DNA from: Oenanthe sinensis
Taxonomy: Eukaryota > Streptophyta > Magnoliopsida > Apiales > Apiaceae
NCBI GenBank assembly: GCA_028671895.1
Contig: CM053806.1
Location: 24,501,001-24,565,000 of the forward strand
DNA length: 64,000 nt
Direction of reading: 5' to 3'
In this document: positions 1 through 12,920 of the stretch, in pieces
Numbering within the stretch: position 1 is the first letter of the stretch
Layout: each line of letters starts with the position of its first letter
Translations under genes and position numbers: made by a program
The notes under the pieces: model-generated
Database searches by the model: none
The model's input: only the letters and a program-made list of their open reading frames with translations
What the model was told of the DNA's origin: nothing

Positions 1-2210
1 ACTCAACAATATTGTTAATGGTTGGTCTTCTTACATCCAAACATTCAGCCTCAACTTTTGTAGTGATGAGAGCTTCATGAAGACTTTCAGTTACATTCCC
101 TTTAGAGTTGTTAACTTCTCTGTCCTTGACACCTTGCTTCTTTCGACACATTTTGTAATCAACCTTGACCTTACGGTTCTTGGGGATTGATTCATACTCA
201 AGTTTTCTCCCTGCTCCTGTTCTGAGAACTAAATTACATTTCCTTATTCTCAATTTAGGCTTGACAGCATCATTTTCAAATTCTTTTGCTTTCATCTCCT
301 TATAACTCATGATAGTGTCTTTGAAAGTTACTGTCATTTCTGGAGTGACAGTAAGTTCTGAATCCTTGACAGCAGGTTCATTGACAGTAGGTTCTGGCAC
401 TGTGACAATATCTTCCACCTTATCACTCCTGACAGTATCATTTTTATCATTTTCAAATCCAAGAACCATTTGCTTCAATATCTTCCTTTCAATTCCATCC
501 TTATACTCATTTTCATTCTTCTCCTCATCCTCATCCACCTTATTTCCAGTTCTAGAAAATCCTTCACCATTGTTGTTGTGTTGGCTATAACTACCTGCAC
601 CTCCATCAGGCTTTCCATCACTATCATCATTTCCTCCTTCATCCTTCTTTCCTGACTTTTTTGATTTCTTCTTTGCTTCAAGTCTTTTTAGTTCAATCTC
701 CAACACTTTCATCACCACTTGTCTTTCTTCATTAGTTGGTAGTTGTTTGAAGTAATCAAAAGCTTCTTTCACAGACTTTGGTTTGCACATGCTCACCCTT
801 TCCAGATTCATAGATATATATTTACTATCTGTGGAATTGCTGAATTTGATGCCCAAGGGGTTCAAAGATATTTCTGGCAATTTCTCCACCACCAACTTCT
901 GCAGTATTCTTTTCAAATTTTCATTCAGCCATGACTTGTCTGTTTTAATTTTGAGTTTAATGGCTTCAATTACTGAAATATCATGCCTGCTCAGATAGTC
1001 CATACTGATATACTAGCTTAAACCACCTTCTGTCCTAATAGTAATCACCCATTTGTTGCTTTTTGATACCAACACAGTTGCTCCTACTGTTGACAGTCTT
1101 ATTGAATCTAAAAATTTCTTGGGATTCTTGTTGGATGAAGCTCTTAGATTTTCAATTCTTTTATTGAATTTAGCATCTTGAATCACAAAGCTATTTTCAT
1201 TATCATCCATCATTAGCATAGAAGCTTGTTCATCATCAAGATCCTCCATTTCCTCCATAATCAAGTCATCAACATTATCGGGGAAGAGTTTGTCTTTCCC
1301 TTTTCCAGCTACATATAGAGTAGTCTTTTTCACTCTTTCCTTTATCATTATGCCTTTCTCCTTAGGCTTTTCCACATCCTTCTTTTTCTCCACCTTATCA
1401 CCACCAAGCTTTGTAGCAATCTCAACAGCCACACTAGATAGTAATGCTAGTTGGCTCTCCCCCTGAGGTACAGCTTGAGTTTTCTCCTTATAATTCCTAA
1501 TTTTAAAAACTTCCTCGCTTTCTTTCTCCTTCTCCACAGTATCCACAAACACTTCTGTATTATTCTCCCCCTTAGTTGATGTAGCAGCTACAGGATTGAA
1601 TTTAACATGAAACTCTTCAAGTTTTGCAAACACTGTTTTGAATCTTTCATTCATCACATCCTCTAAGGTTGACATTTTATTGACTAACTTCACCTGGTTT
1701 CTTCCAACAATATCAAGATTCTTGAATAACTTAGAGACCTTGTGTGAAAAGGATTTCAACCTTTCAACAGCTTGTTTGGATGGTTTGGGGGTTGTTATGG
1801 TTCTCACACTCTCTGGTTTTTTCTGGATGATCTCATCATCCCTCACCATCTTACTCTCAAGGCCAATTGCCTTAGAAATTTAGGCTCCCATATTTTGCTT
1901 TTTCTTTTAGCCTTGCTCATGGCCCTCTCCTTTTGCCTAAGATTTTTCCATCCCCTCATTTTTATGCTCACTTCTCTTTTCTTTTATCTCTCCTTTTCTT
2001 TTCTCACCCTCACTCATCCTAGGTGCAAGAGACTGAGCAGGTACACCTTGCACAGAAGGTTTAGATTTTACCTTGAGTAAATTTGAAATGAAAGCAGAAT
2101 CATCATCAATTTGAGGAGTTGCAGCCATTGGAGAGTTTATGTCTGGATCAGGAATGTTGACATAAACTTTTGTTGAGAAGTTACTATGATGGGGATTGAT
2201 AGTAACTGTG
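1..2210 (-). pseudogene. additional ORF of element A, C-terminal part (partial at window edge)
   Basis: Continues the aORF beyond S1: 2210-1937, then 1849-1013 (a 278-residue open stretch), then an open but stop-interrupted frame to position 1. It is highly charged. A Lys/Glu-rich coiled-coil-like segment (residues near ERLKSFSHKVSKLFKNLD) is followed by acidic runs (MEEMEDLDDEQ), a conserved compact segment ending SNKWVITIRTEGG that parallels KAWNLMITWTPITK in element B, and a tail with repeated Thr-Val pairs encoded by the TGACAGT motif (300-450). The function is unknown; its position is that of SIRE1 'envelope-like' ORFs, but no membrane segment is visible. Confidence 0.6.
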
Positions 2211-2215
2211 TCATT

Positions 2216-3767
2216 TGAAGGGTTTCGAGGCACAAACGCAGCGAAAAAATGCGAAAATTAAATGCAAAACGTAATATAAATCGAAACCCTCCGCAGGATC
2301 CATGCGAAAATAAAATATTTAATTCGGAGATTAAGAACAAATACCTTAAAAAGCTTTAACAGTTCATCAATGGAAGATTAATGAAAGTCCAAAGCTTGTT
2401 TGATCACCACGTATCTCGCTCACGCGATTTACGCTCTATAGTATCCACACGAACACTTTTCATGAAGGATTATTGTGTACTAACACCCGAAAACTGCTTC
2501 TCTCTCTCTATCTTCCTCTTTTCTCAAAACGGCTAGGGTTTTAGAAAAATACGTGTCTCACCATTAAAACAGCTCATAAAGAGATTATATAGAGAAAGAA
2601 ATAAGTTTTCTAATTATAATCTAATTATAATTAATACTAATCCAAAATTCCAAATTATTTATTTAAGTCTCACCTAATTAATTAATTACTAATTTTGGAA
2701 TTAGTTTAAGTAATTCATTTATTCTATTTATATAATTAATTAAGTCATACTTAATTAATATCATAAATAAAATAAAATACTTATTTAATTTAAATTCATA
2801 ATTTAAATTATTTCTTCTTCAAGCATTCTTTGTGTGTGACCCTGTAGGTTATTATTACGTTGACAATAATTTTAATATCTAATTAAAATTGTAAACAATG
2901 AGCGGCATCTAGTAATACATCATTGCTACCCAAGTAATAATAATAAAATCAGTGATTTGATTAAGACTTTCGTGAATAATGTTCCATGTAATATAATCTC
3001 TTTAACCTTATATTATAGATCAAACTCGAGGCATGTTTCGTGTCATCCTCTTCAACGTTTAATCTGAGTTTCCTTGATCAATGAGTAGACTATTAAACAA
3101 ATCAACATTTGAACAGGTCATGCATTTTATAGTCTCACGCAATCAAGAGGCCGATAATATCACTCCTTAATAGGAAGGTTAAATCATTTATCTATCATTC
3201 ATATTTCTCATACGATTCATAGCATACCCAATGTCCACATTTATCATCACCCGGTTAAAGGTAACTTTTAGTGTAATCAAAGTATATTAATTCTCGTATA
3301 GACATATAATGATTTCAAGTTAGAGGATTAGTACATCATTATCACAGTAAGAATTTCTTATGACACTTATTAACATGTAGAATCTCACGACGGGTCATTC
3401 CAGTGCCATTCATTGAGACATGCACTTATGTTCTTGACTTTAGTATCACCATACATATGACCAATGAGATGTGGCCATCTGTCAACAAACATACTAGTCT
3501 TATTGCATTATTATTGTCCTTAAATAATAATACTCGACTAAGGAATTTTAGGAATAAGATACTATTCATATAATCTCATTTTTAAATCACATACTTAAAG
3601 ATATATAATACGTATCAAAATTTCAAGGACATTTATTATGTTTTCAATTTATTATACAGTAAATAAAACATAATAAATAAATAATAATCAATAAAACATA
3701 ATCTTTAATAATAAAATATTTTCCTTAAAATATAAAATTAATTATCTCTAGGGCACAATTACTAACA
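2216..3767 (-). mobile_element. solo LTR S1 inserted in the extra ORF of element A
   Basis: A 1552-bp AT-rich block with TG...CA ends and a perfect 5-bp target duplication TCATT on each side (2211-2215 and 3768-3772). On the minus strand it begins TGTTAGTAATTGTGCCCTAG and ends CGAAACCCTTCA. There are no ORFs, primer site or internal domain, so it is best read as a solo LTR left by LTR-LTR recombination. The aORF frame of element A resumes on the other side (VVVND before, DTVTINPH after). Confidence 0.8.
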
Positions 3768-3772
3768 TCATT

Positions 3773-5277
3773 AACAACAACAGAGGCTGTGACAGTAATC
3801 TCTTCTACCCTTTGAGTAAAAGGTTCTTGTGGATTGCTACGATCAGTCTTATCCAACTCTTGGAATGGTGAATCAACATTTTGATCTTCATGTGTAGCAA
3901 AATGTGATGCACCGTAGTTTAATGAGCTGTGTTCCACATTTTTTAGCCCTATATTGTGTGTATCTTCAAGAGTATGAGGCTCATGTTAAGTGAGTTTAAC
4001 ATGGTGTGCATACTCTTTACAGGGTGACATGGAGACTGACCAATTTCAATGGATGCCTCATTTTGAGAGGAAACATCTAGAGATGAGTTTTGTTCCCTAT
4101 TAAGATCTGTGTCCTTTTTAGAGAACACAGTCTGGCTTACAGAGGTTAGTGCCCTTGCCTTCTTTCTCCTAGGCTCACCAGGGCCCTCTGTGGGTCCTGT
4201 GGACTGTACCACCCTTATTTGCTACATCTAGTGCAGTTTCACCACCTAAATGTGGAATGGCTTCTAACCTAGGGTTAGTGATCCTCTTTCTTTTAGAAAC
4301 TTGGTCATTTTGGGAGGAACCAGACTCTTGGCTAACAAACTTGAAGACTTTGAAAGGTCTAATTCCTTTAAAATGTTCAGAGTGTAGGTTAGGAATGGAG
4401 AGATCAACACCATTCTCATCATTTAAGGAAAAAATATTGAAATCACCAATTATTGTTAATTTTAGCAATTCAATTATGGAGAACATATAATCAGTGATAA
4501 ACAGCCCTAACTCGGCATTTAAAGGTTTGCTAGTTAAAATAAAGTGGGTCTTTTTCTTCAAGGCGGGGACTCCATACATTGCACCCCATCAAGATTAATT
4601 ATGCTTACTATAGAATGAATAATAAGCATAAATAATCTAGGGTAGTAAATTACCAGCTTTCTGGTCTCCTTCTTGCCAAGTACCAGCTTGAATAGTGGCA
4701 TTAGGAGCTTCCCAATATCAATCTTGTAGTTGTGCACCATTGAATGTACCACCTTCCTAATGTAGACTGGGACCTCATTCAAGCCACTGGTTTTGCTTGA
4801 CATAGCTCTTGTGACAGCATCCAACATCATGTTCCACTCTTTCACCAGATATTTTCTATCCATTCCACCAAATGGATACCAGTTGTCAAAATTCAGGCTT
4901 GTCTTGGGTCCAGTGTATCCAATCATCTTGAAGAACTTAGCAAGTTGAACATCACTTGCAGGCTCCTGAAAGAGCGAACCTTCATCAGCTTCCATATGGA
5001 GAGCTGCATTGACATGAGTGAAATCAATGGTGTAAGAGGTACCATTGATCTCAAACTTGATGGAGCTTGAGTCTTGCTCCCTCTCACAAGTTGCAGAGGT
5101 CCACAACTGTGACAGCCTTGGAATTTCTAGTATTGGGCTTTGGTTTAGAGCATATGAGAGATATGAGTTGTTTAGGAAGCCAACAAAAGGTTTGAAGGCT
5201 TCACCAGCTTCACCCACAGAAGCCATAGTGATGAAGTTGGTTTGGGCAAGAGAACAAATGATTTGTGGACCAGACAT
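3773..5277 (-). pseudogene. additional ORF (aORF) of element A, N-terminal part
   Basis: Starts near 5277 (MSGPQIICSLAQ; an internal Met lies at 5226) and runs through 4558, then in shifted frames to the S1 insertion. The N-terminal ~200 residues form a domain shared with element B (45676-46674) and element C (58994 onward): a SPILEIPRLSQLWTSA-type segment, then SSIKFEINGTSYTIDF, then a segment ending in FFKMIGYTG. It resembles the 'putative plant transposon protein' type found next to plant retroelements; that family match is from memory and unverified. No signal peptide or clear transmembrane segment is visible. Downstream residues are polar and Ser/Thr/Lys-rich. The reading frame is broken. 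Confidence 0.65.
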
Positions 5278-5325
5278 TGTTAAGAGTTTGAAGAGAGGCT
5301 TTAGAGATTTAGACAATAAGAACAA

Positions 5326-5954
5326 GAAAGATGTAGTTGCAGAGAGAAGTTGAAGCTTTAGGGCGTTTAAGAGTAAGAGGGTTTAAAGCGAAGTAAAGAA
5401 TGAGAGATATTTTAACTGTTTATATATATATGATGTGAAAAAGTAGTTGTCAAAGCTGAATTTCAATCAATTGATTTGACAATTGTATCTATTAATCCAT
5501 TCATTTCTTGACAGTAACTTCTGCCTAGAAATCACAAACTCTTTTGACAGTAACATTAGCGGTTAGAAAATATATAAAATAAATGAATAACCATAATATT
5601 AACTGCTGACAGTATGTTATGCGGGGATTTGGAAAACTATATTGTCAAAGAATACTTACAATAAGTTTATGACAGTATGTTTCAGTCCCGCATATTGTGC
5701 TGTCAATATTTCTCAAACGATCTACAGTAACTTATTACTATATGACAGTATAGATAAAACACACTGTCAAGGAACTTGACAGTACTTTTTGTTAACCTCA
5801 TATGAGTTACATTACTTAAGAATAAATTAGTTAACCTCTCAGTAAAATATCATCATGTGTATCCACTGTGATATAAATCAAAACACCTCAAGAAGCCATT
5901 AATTCACAATGAATTTCAGTTAACTAAATTTTTGATCAACTAAACAGAATTACA
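5326..5954 (-). repeat. spacer between pol and extra ORF of element A, rich in TGACAGT
   Basis: No coding potential. About 630 bp in which TGACAGTA, TTGACAGT or the complement ACTGTCAA occurs at least eight times between 5440 and 5800. Its position, between RNase H and the extra ORF, matches the motif-filled spacers of element B (44318-45675) and element C (58256-58993). Confidence 0.7.
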
Positions 5955-8900
5955 TTAATAGGATAAATTTAACATACCCAATTCACTCACTAGCCTGTTG
6001 AATGTCTTTTCATCCAATGGTTTGGTGAAAATATCTGCAAGTTGTTTCTCTGTAAGCACATAGATCAACTTGGTTGTGCCTTCCTCCACATTCTCTCGAA
6101 TGAAATGATGTCTGATGTCAATGTTCTTAGTTTTGGAGTGTTGAATAGGATTTTTAGAAATTGTTATGGCACTAGTATTGTCACAAAAGATAGGAATTCC
6201 TTGCAGAGTCAACCCATAGTCCAATAGTTGGTTCCTCATTCAAAGTAAATGAGCACAACAACTACTAGCTGCAATATATTCATCTTCTATAGTTGAATTT
6301 GACACGAAACCAATCTTTCTCCTAAAAATTGACAGCTTCCTGTTGTAATTTTTCTGTCTATTCTGCAACCAGCATAGTCTAAGTCTAAATATCCAACCAA
6401 GTCAAAGCCAGATTCTTTAGGATACCAAAGGCCTAAATCTTGAGTGCCTTTCAAGTATCTAAAGATTCTTTTTACTGCCATTAAGTGAGACTCCTTTGGA
6501 TTAGACTGAAATCTTGCACATAACCCTGTTCCAAATATGATGTCAGGCCTGCTAGCTGTTAGGTAGAAGAGAGAGTCAATCATTCCTCTATACATCTTGT
6601 TGTCCACCTTCTTTCCTTTTGGATCTTTATCAAGTTGAGTTGCTGTTGAGATTGGAGTTTTTGCAGGAGATGAGTCTTCCATGTCAAATCTTTTCAAAAC
6701 ATCCTTAATATACTTAGTTTGACAAATAAATATTCCATATTCTTTTTGATAGACTTGAAGTCCAAGAAAGAATATCAATTCACCCATCATACTCATTTCA
6801 TATTTGTTCTGCATTAGCTCTGAAAATTTCTTGCATAACTCTTCATTTGTTGATCCAAAGATGATGTCATCAACATAGACTTGGACTAGAATTATATCCT
6901 TTTCATACTTTTTGTAGAAAAGAGTTTTATCCATAATCTCTCTTGTAAAGTCATTTCAAAAAGAAACTTGGAAAGATTGTCATACCAAGCCCTTGGTGCT
7001 TTCTTTAAGCCATACAATGCCTTGAGCAGTCTGTACACAAAATTCTGCATTTTTTGATCTTTAAATCCCGGGGGCTGTTCAACATACACTTCTTCTTCTA
7101 GCTCTCCATTAAGAAAAGCACTCTTAACATCCATTGGAAAAACCTTGAAGTTGTTGCATGCAGCAAAAGAAAAAAAGATTCTTATTTCCTCAAGTCTGGC
7201 AACATGAGCAAATGTTTCTTCATAATCAATCCCTTCCTGTTGACAGTAACCTTTTGCCACCAACCTTTCTTTGTTTTTTGTGACAATACCATAACTATTC
7301 ATCTTGTTCCTATAAACTCATTTGGTGCATATTACCGATTTGTTCTTTGGTCTAAGCACTAATTCCCAACACAACTTCTTTCAAATTGATTAAGCTCTTC
7401 TTGCAAGGGATTAATCTAATCTGGATCAGTCAATGTTTCTTCTAGAGTTTTGGGTTCAGTTTGAGAAAGGAAACAAGAGTACAGGCATTCATTGGCAACA
7501 TTTCTTCTTGTTTTGGATCTAGGATCACCAATGATTAGATCATTAGTGTGATCTCTGTTCCATTTTGATTCTCTAAGAGAGTCACTAGAGTCTTCAACAC
7601 CTTGTTGGTTGACAGTATCTTTTGGTCTTGCACTGTTGACAATATCAATTTCTTCAAGTCCACTATTCATGGGAACATTCTCAGAAAGATCAGTTGTTTG
7701 AGCAGTTCTTTCATTGTCTCTAGACTGGATAGGAACAATTATTCGAACAGAAATTGTGTGATCAACTCTTGGTGAGTTTTCATCAATCTCTTCTAGATAG
7801 CCTTGATTTTCAAAGGGTAAAGGTTCTATTTCTTGACTTCCTTCAAATCCAGGAAATTTTATTTCATCAAAGGTGACATTTACACTCTTCTCCACAGTCT
7901 TGTAATCAATGATGTAGACTCTGTATGCAGTCCTGTCAATTTCATATCCCATGAAGATTTCTTCAAGTGCTTTAGTATCAAATTTTCATTTGATCTCAGT
8001 TGAATCTTTCATGAAGTAGCACCTGCTTCCAAAGACATGAAAGTAGTTGATAGTAGGTTTCCTTCCTGTGAGCAATTCATAAGGTGTCTTTCCATAGGCC
8101 TTGTTGACTACAGTCTTGTTTTGAGTATAACAGGCTGTATTGATTGCTTCACCCCATAAATAAGTATGAAGTTTTGTTTCACTCAACATTGTTCTTGCAG
8201 CCTCAATGAGAGTTCTGTTCTTTCTTTCAACAATTTCATTTTGTTGAGGTGTCCTTAGTGCAGAGAATTGTTGAGTGATACCATTGTCTTTGTAGAAATC
8301 ATTCATGATACTATTTTTGAACTTAGTACCATTGTCACTTCTCAGGGTCTGCACCTTGTACTTGGGATTCTTGTCAAGAACCCTTACCAAATCAATAATC
8401 TCTTGAGAAGCTTCATCCTTGGTTGCTTGGAACCTCACCCAAGTGTATCTAGAAAAGTTATCAACCATCACTAAGGCATATCTTTTTCTTGCCAGTGATT
8501 GCACAATCATAGGACCAAATAAGTCCATGTGAATAAGTTGAAATGCTTCATTAATTGGACCACTTGGAGTTCTTTTGTGAGTGGCTCTCCTTAGATTCCC
8601 TTTTTGACAATCCTCACACAATCCTTCTTGACAAAATTCAAGTTGAAGAAACCCTTTCACCAACTCTCTCTTCATTAGATAATTCATTGCTTTAAAGTTC
8701 AATTGGGAAAGCTTCTTGTGTCACAGCCAACTTTCAGAGGATGAAGCCTTACTATAGAAACAGTACACTTTGTCTTTTCTAACTGAATCCAAATAAGCTA
8801 TAAAGAGGCTTCCTTTCCTTACACCTTGAAGAGCTTCTTCTCTTGTCTTCTTGTTGACAATGAAGCATCTATCTTGATCAAAACCAACATGGAATCCTTT

Positions 8901-9200
8901 TCCACAAAATTGAGTTATACTCAATAGATTGTGTTTCAAACCATTTACTAGAGCAATTTTCTCTATCTTCAAGTTTCCAACTTCCAGTATGCCATATCCC
9001 ATTGTGAAACTAATGTTGTTGTCACCAAAGGTTACAGAAGGGCCAACCATTTCCTTAAACTGTAATAGCAGGGCTTTATCACCTGTCATGTGTCCTGAGC
9101 ATCCACTATTAATGATCCACATGATTCTTTTATTTTTCATGTTGCCCTGCAAAGCAAATATTTCAAGTTGCTTTTGGTACCCAACTTTCATTGGGTCCAT
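5955..9200 (-). pseudogene. pol (PR-IN-RT-RNase H) of element A
   Basis: Protease-like segment with the catalytic Asp changed (IMWIINSGCSGHMTGD, 9200-8721). Integrase follows with a CX2C finger and DDE core (8702-7986; LRSDNGT, and NEIVERKNRTL where QNG-type residues are usual). A variable linker (7952-7416) holds TTGACAGTA words. RT (7302-6290) contains YVDDIIFGST, and RNase H ends near 5955 with the usual HxxTKxIDIRxHFIRE and IFTKPLDE strings. Stops and frameshifts lie between all blocks. The pol frame is offset +1 relative to the gag end and begins around a CAG|GG junction at 9150-9147. Confidence 0.88.
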
Positions 9201-11770
9201 TTTGCTTAGCTAGTTCACAGTTTGAATCTTGATTTGTTGTTTTTCTTTCTTTTGCTTTGAGCATGACTCCTATAGCTACCCATTTAGTTTTGATAACTGT
9301 TTTAATAGCTTTGTTTTTGGGTGGCTTGTCCATCCTAACTTTAGGAGGACTTGGAGTCTTTGCATTTTCAATTTTAACATTTTTATGCAGACATACTTGA
9401 TTATTAGAAAAAAGCATGTTAAAGAAAATACTCATCAAATTCATTCTACACGAAATGCAAGCAATATCACCACAATAAGATATTTGTCTGTTGTTTAAAG
9501 GTATGATATGTAAATTTCCATTAACAGATGTAGTATTCTTTACTTTAGACTTACTCTTGGTACAAGCATGAGTTAAATGACTAGAAGACCCACACTTGTT
9601 ACACAACTTTCTAGGAGCATTAGGAATTTAGCCATAATTATTCTTTTTGTTTATCCCTAACTTCTCATTTCTGTTCTTCTTGGTCTTCATGATAGTAGGT
9701 TTAGAAGTTAATGTCTTACTAGTGTTGACAGTAAGTTTAGATGGAACTGTCTTGACAGTATGATTTGATCTTACTATCTTGACAACATATTCTGAACTTA
9801 CTGTCTTGCTAGTATTGACAACATCTTCTAGACCCTGAGTAATGTCAAGGGAAAAGCTAACTGTCTTGGGGATTTTGATAGTATCTTCCGACTTAATGAT
9901 CCTATTGACAGTATCATTGTCATCATCAACTAATTCTTGCTTAAGAATTAGTGATTCCTCATCAAATTCAAACTCAACCTTTCTGAATAGGGGATTCTTA
10001 ACTATTTTCAGTATAGAGGGTCTGATAGTAGGTTTTTCAGAACTAGAGTCTTCTTTTACAACATGTTTCTTACCATTTTTCTTTTCATAGTTAAATCATA
10101 TACCTACCTTTTGATTTTCAGTATTATCAGCATGGTATGATTTTAACAATGAAGAATAATTCTTGTAAGCCTTGATTTTAAGTTCATTTTCAGAAATCTA
10201 TTTTCTGAGAAATTCCTCAATCTGGGAAGCACATACTATCTTGTTCTTGAGAATTTCATTTTCATGTTGTAGGAAATCAAAAGTAACCTACTTAATTCTA
10301 GTTCTTCATTTTTGCATTTCAACAATTCATTAGCACTAGTTAACTTAGCATTTTCTTCATTAACGGCTAGCATGCTTGTATGAATGTTAAAAATTTCAGA
10401 ACTTAAACTTTCAACAGTTTTCTTATACTGAGATGCAGTCATATCTACCATAGTAAGAATGGGTACCTGACTGGATGAAGTAGGTGAGTCTTCTTCTGAT
10501 TTTTCCATGAGAGCAAGATTTCTATACTCTTCTTCATCTTCATCATCAGATTCTTCCCAGCACTTGCCTTTAGCCACAAATGCCCTTCCTTGTTGCTTTT
10601 TGAACAAGGCTTCATACTTGGCTTTGAGTTCCTCGTAGTCATTGTCATTTCTTCTCACTTGTTTTGGCTTTTTGGATTCTGTTGCAAAATGTCTCATCTC
10701 ATTACAGTTGTAACATTTTATCTTTGATCTATCCACCATTTCTGTCTTGTATCCACCTTTGCCATTTCCTCCAGGTTTTGAAGTGTTTGACTTGTTGAAC
10801 CTGGAGCTTTGTCATTTGGGCTTAAAAGTCCTATTCTTCTTGAATCTCAGGTTAGAGAACTTCCTTGCCATGTATACCATGGTTTTGTTTTTCATGTTGT
10901 CAAGTTCATCCAAGGTGTAGAACTCATCTTTATCACCATCCTTGAGATCAAGAGTAACACTTTCAGCTTCATCAGTAACTTCTTCAATCTCGATTTGTTG
11001 TTGATCTTAAGATTCCTATAGCTACAACATCTTTGGATCTTGAGCCACTAGAGCATTTGAGGTGTTGATCATCTTTCCTCTTTGACCTGTTTGAATAGCT
11101 CTTTTCTATAACAGCTCTAGCTCATAAGTTTTGAGAATGCCATACAAGGTTTCAAGAGATACTTTAGACATATCTCTTTCTTCCCTTATAGCAGTAACCT
11201 TATGCTCCAAATGCTCTAAACGTGTTAACATAAATTTCATGTTAACTTCCTTCTTATCATAGAATTTGTCATGCAACTGCAGGTCATTAATTAACCTGTT
11301 GAACCTCTCGAACATCTCAGTCAACCCTTCACTTGGTTTGGCCATAAAGGTCTCATATTGAGACACCAATATTGTCTTTGATTTTCCTTCACCTCCTCTG
11401 TTCCTTCACACAGAATCTCAGTGGTTTCCCACATTTGTTTTGCACTAGTACAGTTGACAATATTATTGTACATAACATTATCAATAGCCTCAATGATTAT
11501 AAACTACAAACAATCATCCGGAGAAACTTTTTCTTTTTCTGTATCATTGTACTCAGAAACCTTTTTAGGAACCCAGTGGGCAGGTATTGTCTCACCCTCC
11601 ACTGTGGTTTCAGGTACATATGATTGAGAAATAAAAGGACCATTTTCCAGAATTTCAGGGTAAAGTGGGTTGGATGTCTTTATGAACAACATTATTTTTC
11701 TTTTCCAAAGGTTGTAGTGTTCTTTGTCAAAGGTGTGTATTTTTATACTGCTTACTTTCTTTGCACTCAT
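9163..11770 (-). pseudogene. gag of element A (degenerate)
   Basis: Gag starts near 11770 (residues MSAKKVSSIKIHTFDKEHYN) and is recognisable as fragments in shifting frames at 11770-11504, 11369-11106, 10739-10236 and 9606-9163. It matches the gag of element B (38450-40999) in layout: N-terminal capsid-like domain, zinc knuckle, coiled-coil stretch, second CCHC box (CNKCGSSSHLTHAC) and the terminal WVPKAT then a stop at 9165-9163. The first zinc knuckle (CYNCNEMRHFATES) has lost its last cysteine. Between the coiled coil and the second box, 9700-10090 contains many TTGACAGTA words. Non-functional. Confidence 0.82.
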
Positions 11771-11807
11771 ATTTAGATCTTTTCAGGTTATGTGTGTCTA
11801 ACCTTCC

Positions 11808-11819
11808 GCTCTGATACCA
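11808..11819 (-). other. primer binding site (tRNA-iMet) of element A
   Basis: The minus strand reads TGGTATCAGAGC two bases after the LTR end. This is the classical initiator-Met tRNA complement used by many plant copia elements. Confidence 0.88.
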
Positions 11820-11821
11820 GT

Positions 11822-12920
11822 TGTTAAATAGTATGAGTGTTGTAGAAGGGGGGTTGAATGCAACTTATAACATTATCACTACTCTTGTTGACATCAAACA
11901 AGTCAGTAATAAAAGTAAGTTATGAAATGCAAACAACTAAGTAAACAATTGAAGACAGGTGCGTAACTTCAAAAAATAATTTTATTATTTTTTGTTTTGC
12001 TACAACTGACTGGAATGAGTATTCCAGCTGCAAAGAAACAATGAGCAGTGGATTTGCTAATATTTCTTGCTTGAGAGAAAACCTAGCTCAGTTGCATAAG
12101 GAAAAATGCTTGTGAGATATATGTATTTATACTAAGACACGTATCCCACTTACATGTGCATTTTTCCTTTATCTTAGAATAAAGTTTAAAATAGAAATTG
12201 TGCTTTTATTGTTCGACCTTGGCTTCATTCCATTTGTAGATAAAGTTGTGCTGAGATGACAGAAATCTTTGACTCCTGGTGCACACCTTATCTTTTTGTT
12301 TGTCTTCTCCTAAGTTGCAGTAGTAGGCTTGACAGACTAGATAGTACTGTTTAAATCATTCATTTGTTATCACTATCTAATCTGCTACTTGGAATAGACT
12401 GTCAGCTTCACTAAAAGTTTATTGTCAACTTTTAGCTCCTCTTTGGGGACAGTATCTTTGGCTCCGCACATGTTGTTGTCAAGTCTTGATAGATTCTTGA
12501 AACTTAATGTCTCCAAAGATGTTGTCAACTATCCCCGCAAAACATGTTGTCAATAAAACTTGTTGTCTGTGAATCTTCATTTCCGCCAAGTTTACTGTCA
12601 TTGGAATAGTTGTTGTAGTCTGTTCCTTTGTGTTGTCACTTGAATATGATGTTGAAGGCTTCAGTTGTAGAATGTTACTGTCAAAGTCTTGACACATGTT
12701 GTGCCTGAACACTTTGTGAACTTCTATTTCATGGATCATGTTATTGTTTCTGTACAAGACAATAACTATTGAGACTTACTGTCACCTACTTGAGTTTTAA
12801 ACAAACTGTTACAAGTGACAACAAAATATATTGTCAATATACATATGATAGTACATTTTACTTAGTTTTTTATAAATTAAAATTAAGTAAGTCTAGTTGA
12901 TTACACCACAATCCCTAACA
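11822..12920 (-). repeat. 5' LTR of element A
   Basis: About 1.1 kb. On the minus strand it begins TGTTAGGGATTGTGG and ends TATTTAACA, immediately followed by the primer binding site. It is rich in ACTGTCAA / TTGACAGT words (for example around 12330-12440 and 12470-12700), the private motif of this element. The other LTR lies outside the window. Confidence 0.85.

Larger units (their letters stand above)
1..12920 (-). mobile_element. SIRE-type Ty1-copia element A, degenerate, 3' end outside window
   Basis: Reading the minus strand from 12920: LTR, tRNA-Met primer site, long gag, protease, integrase, reverse transcriptase and RNase H in copia order, a non-coding spacer, then an additional coding region running off position 1. 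The gag with two CCHC-like boxes and the pol wording are typical of the SIRE (Sirevirus) lineage. Many stops and frameshifts show an old, inactive copy. The 3' LTR is not in the window, so the insertion target duplication cannot be confirmed; the five bases after the 5' LTR are GATGA. Confidence 0.9.

Noticed and set aside
4257..4490. Plus-strand ORFs opposite elements A and H (for example 4257-4490 and 21797-22339)
   Set aside because: Antisense shadows of retrotransposon coding frames, without independent support.
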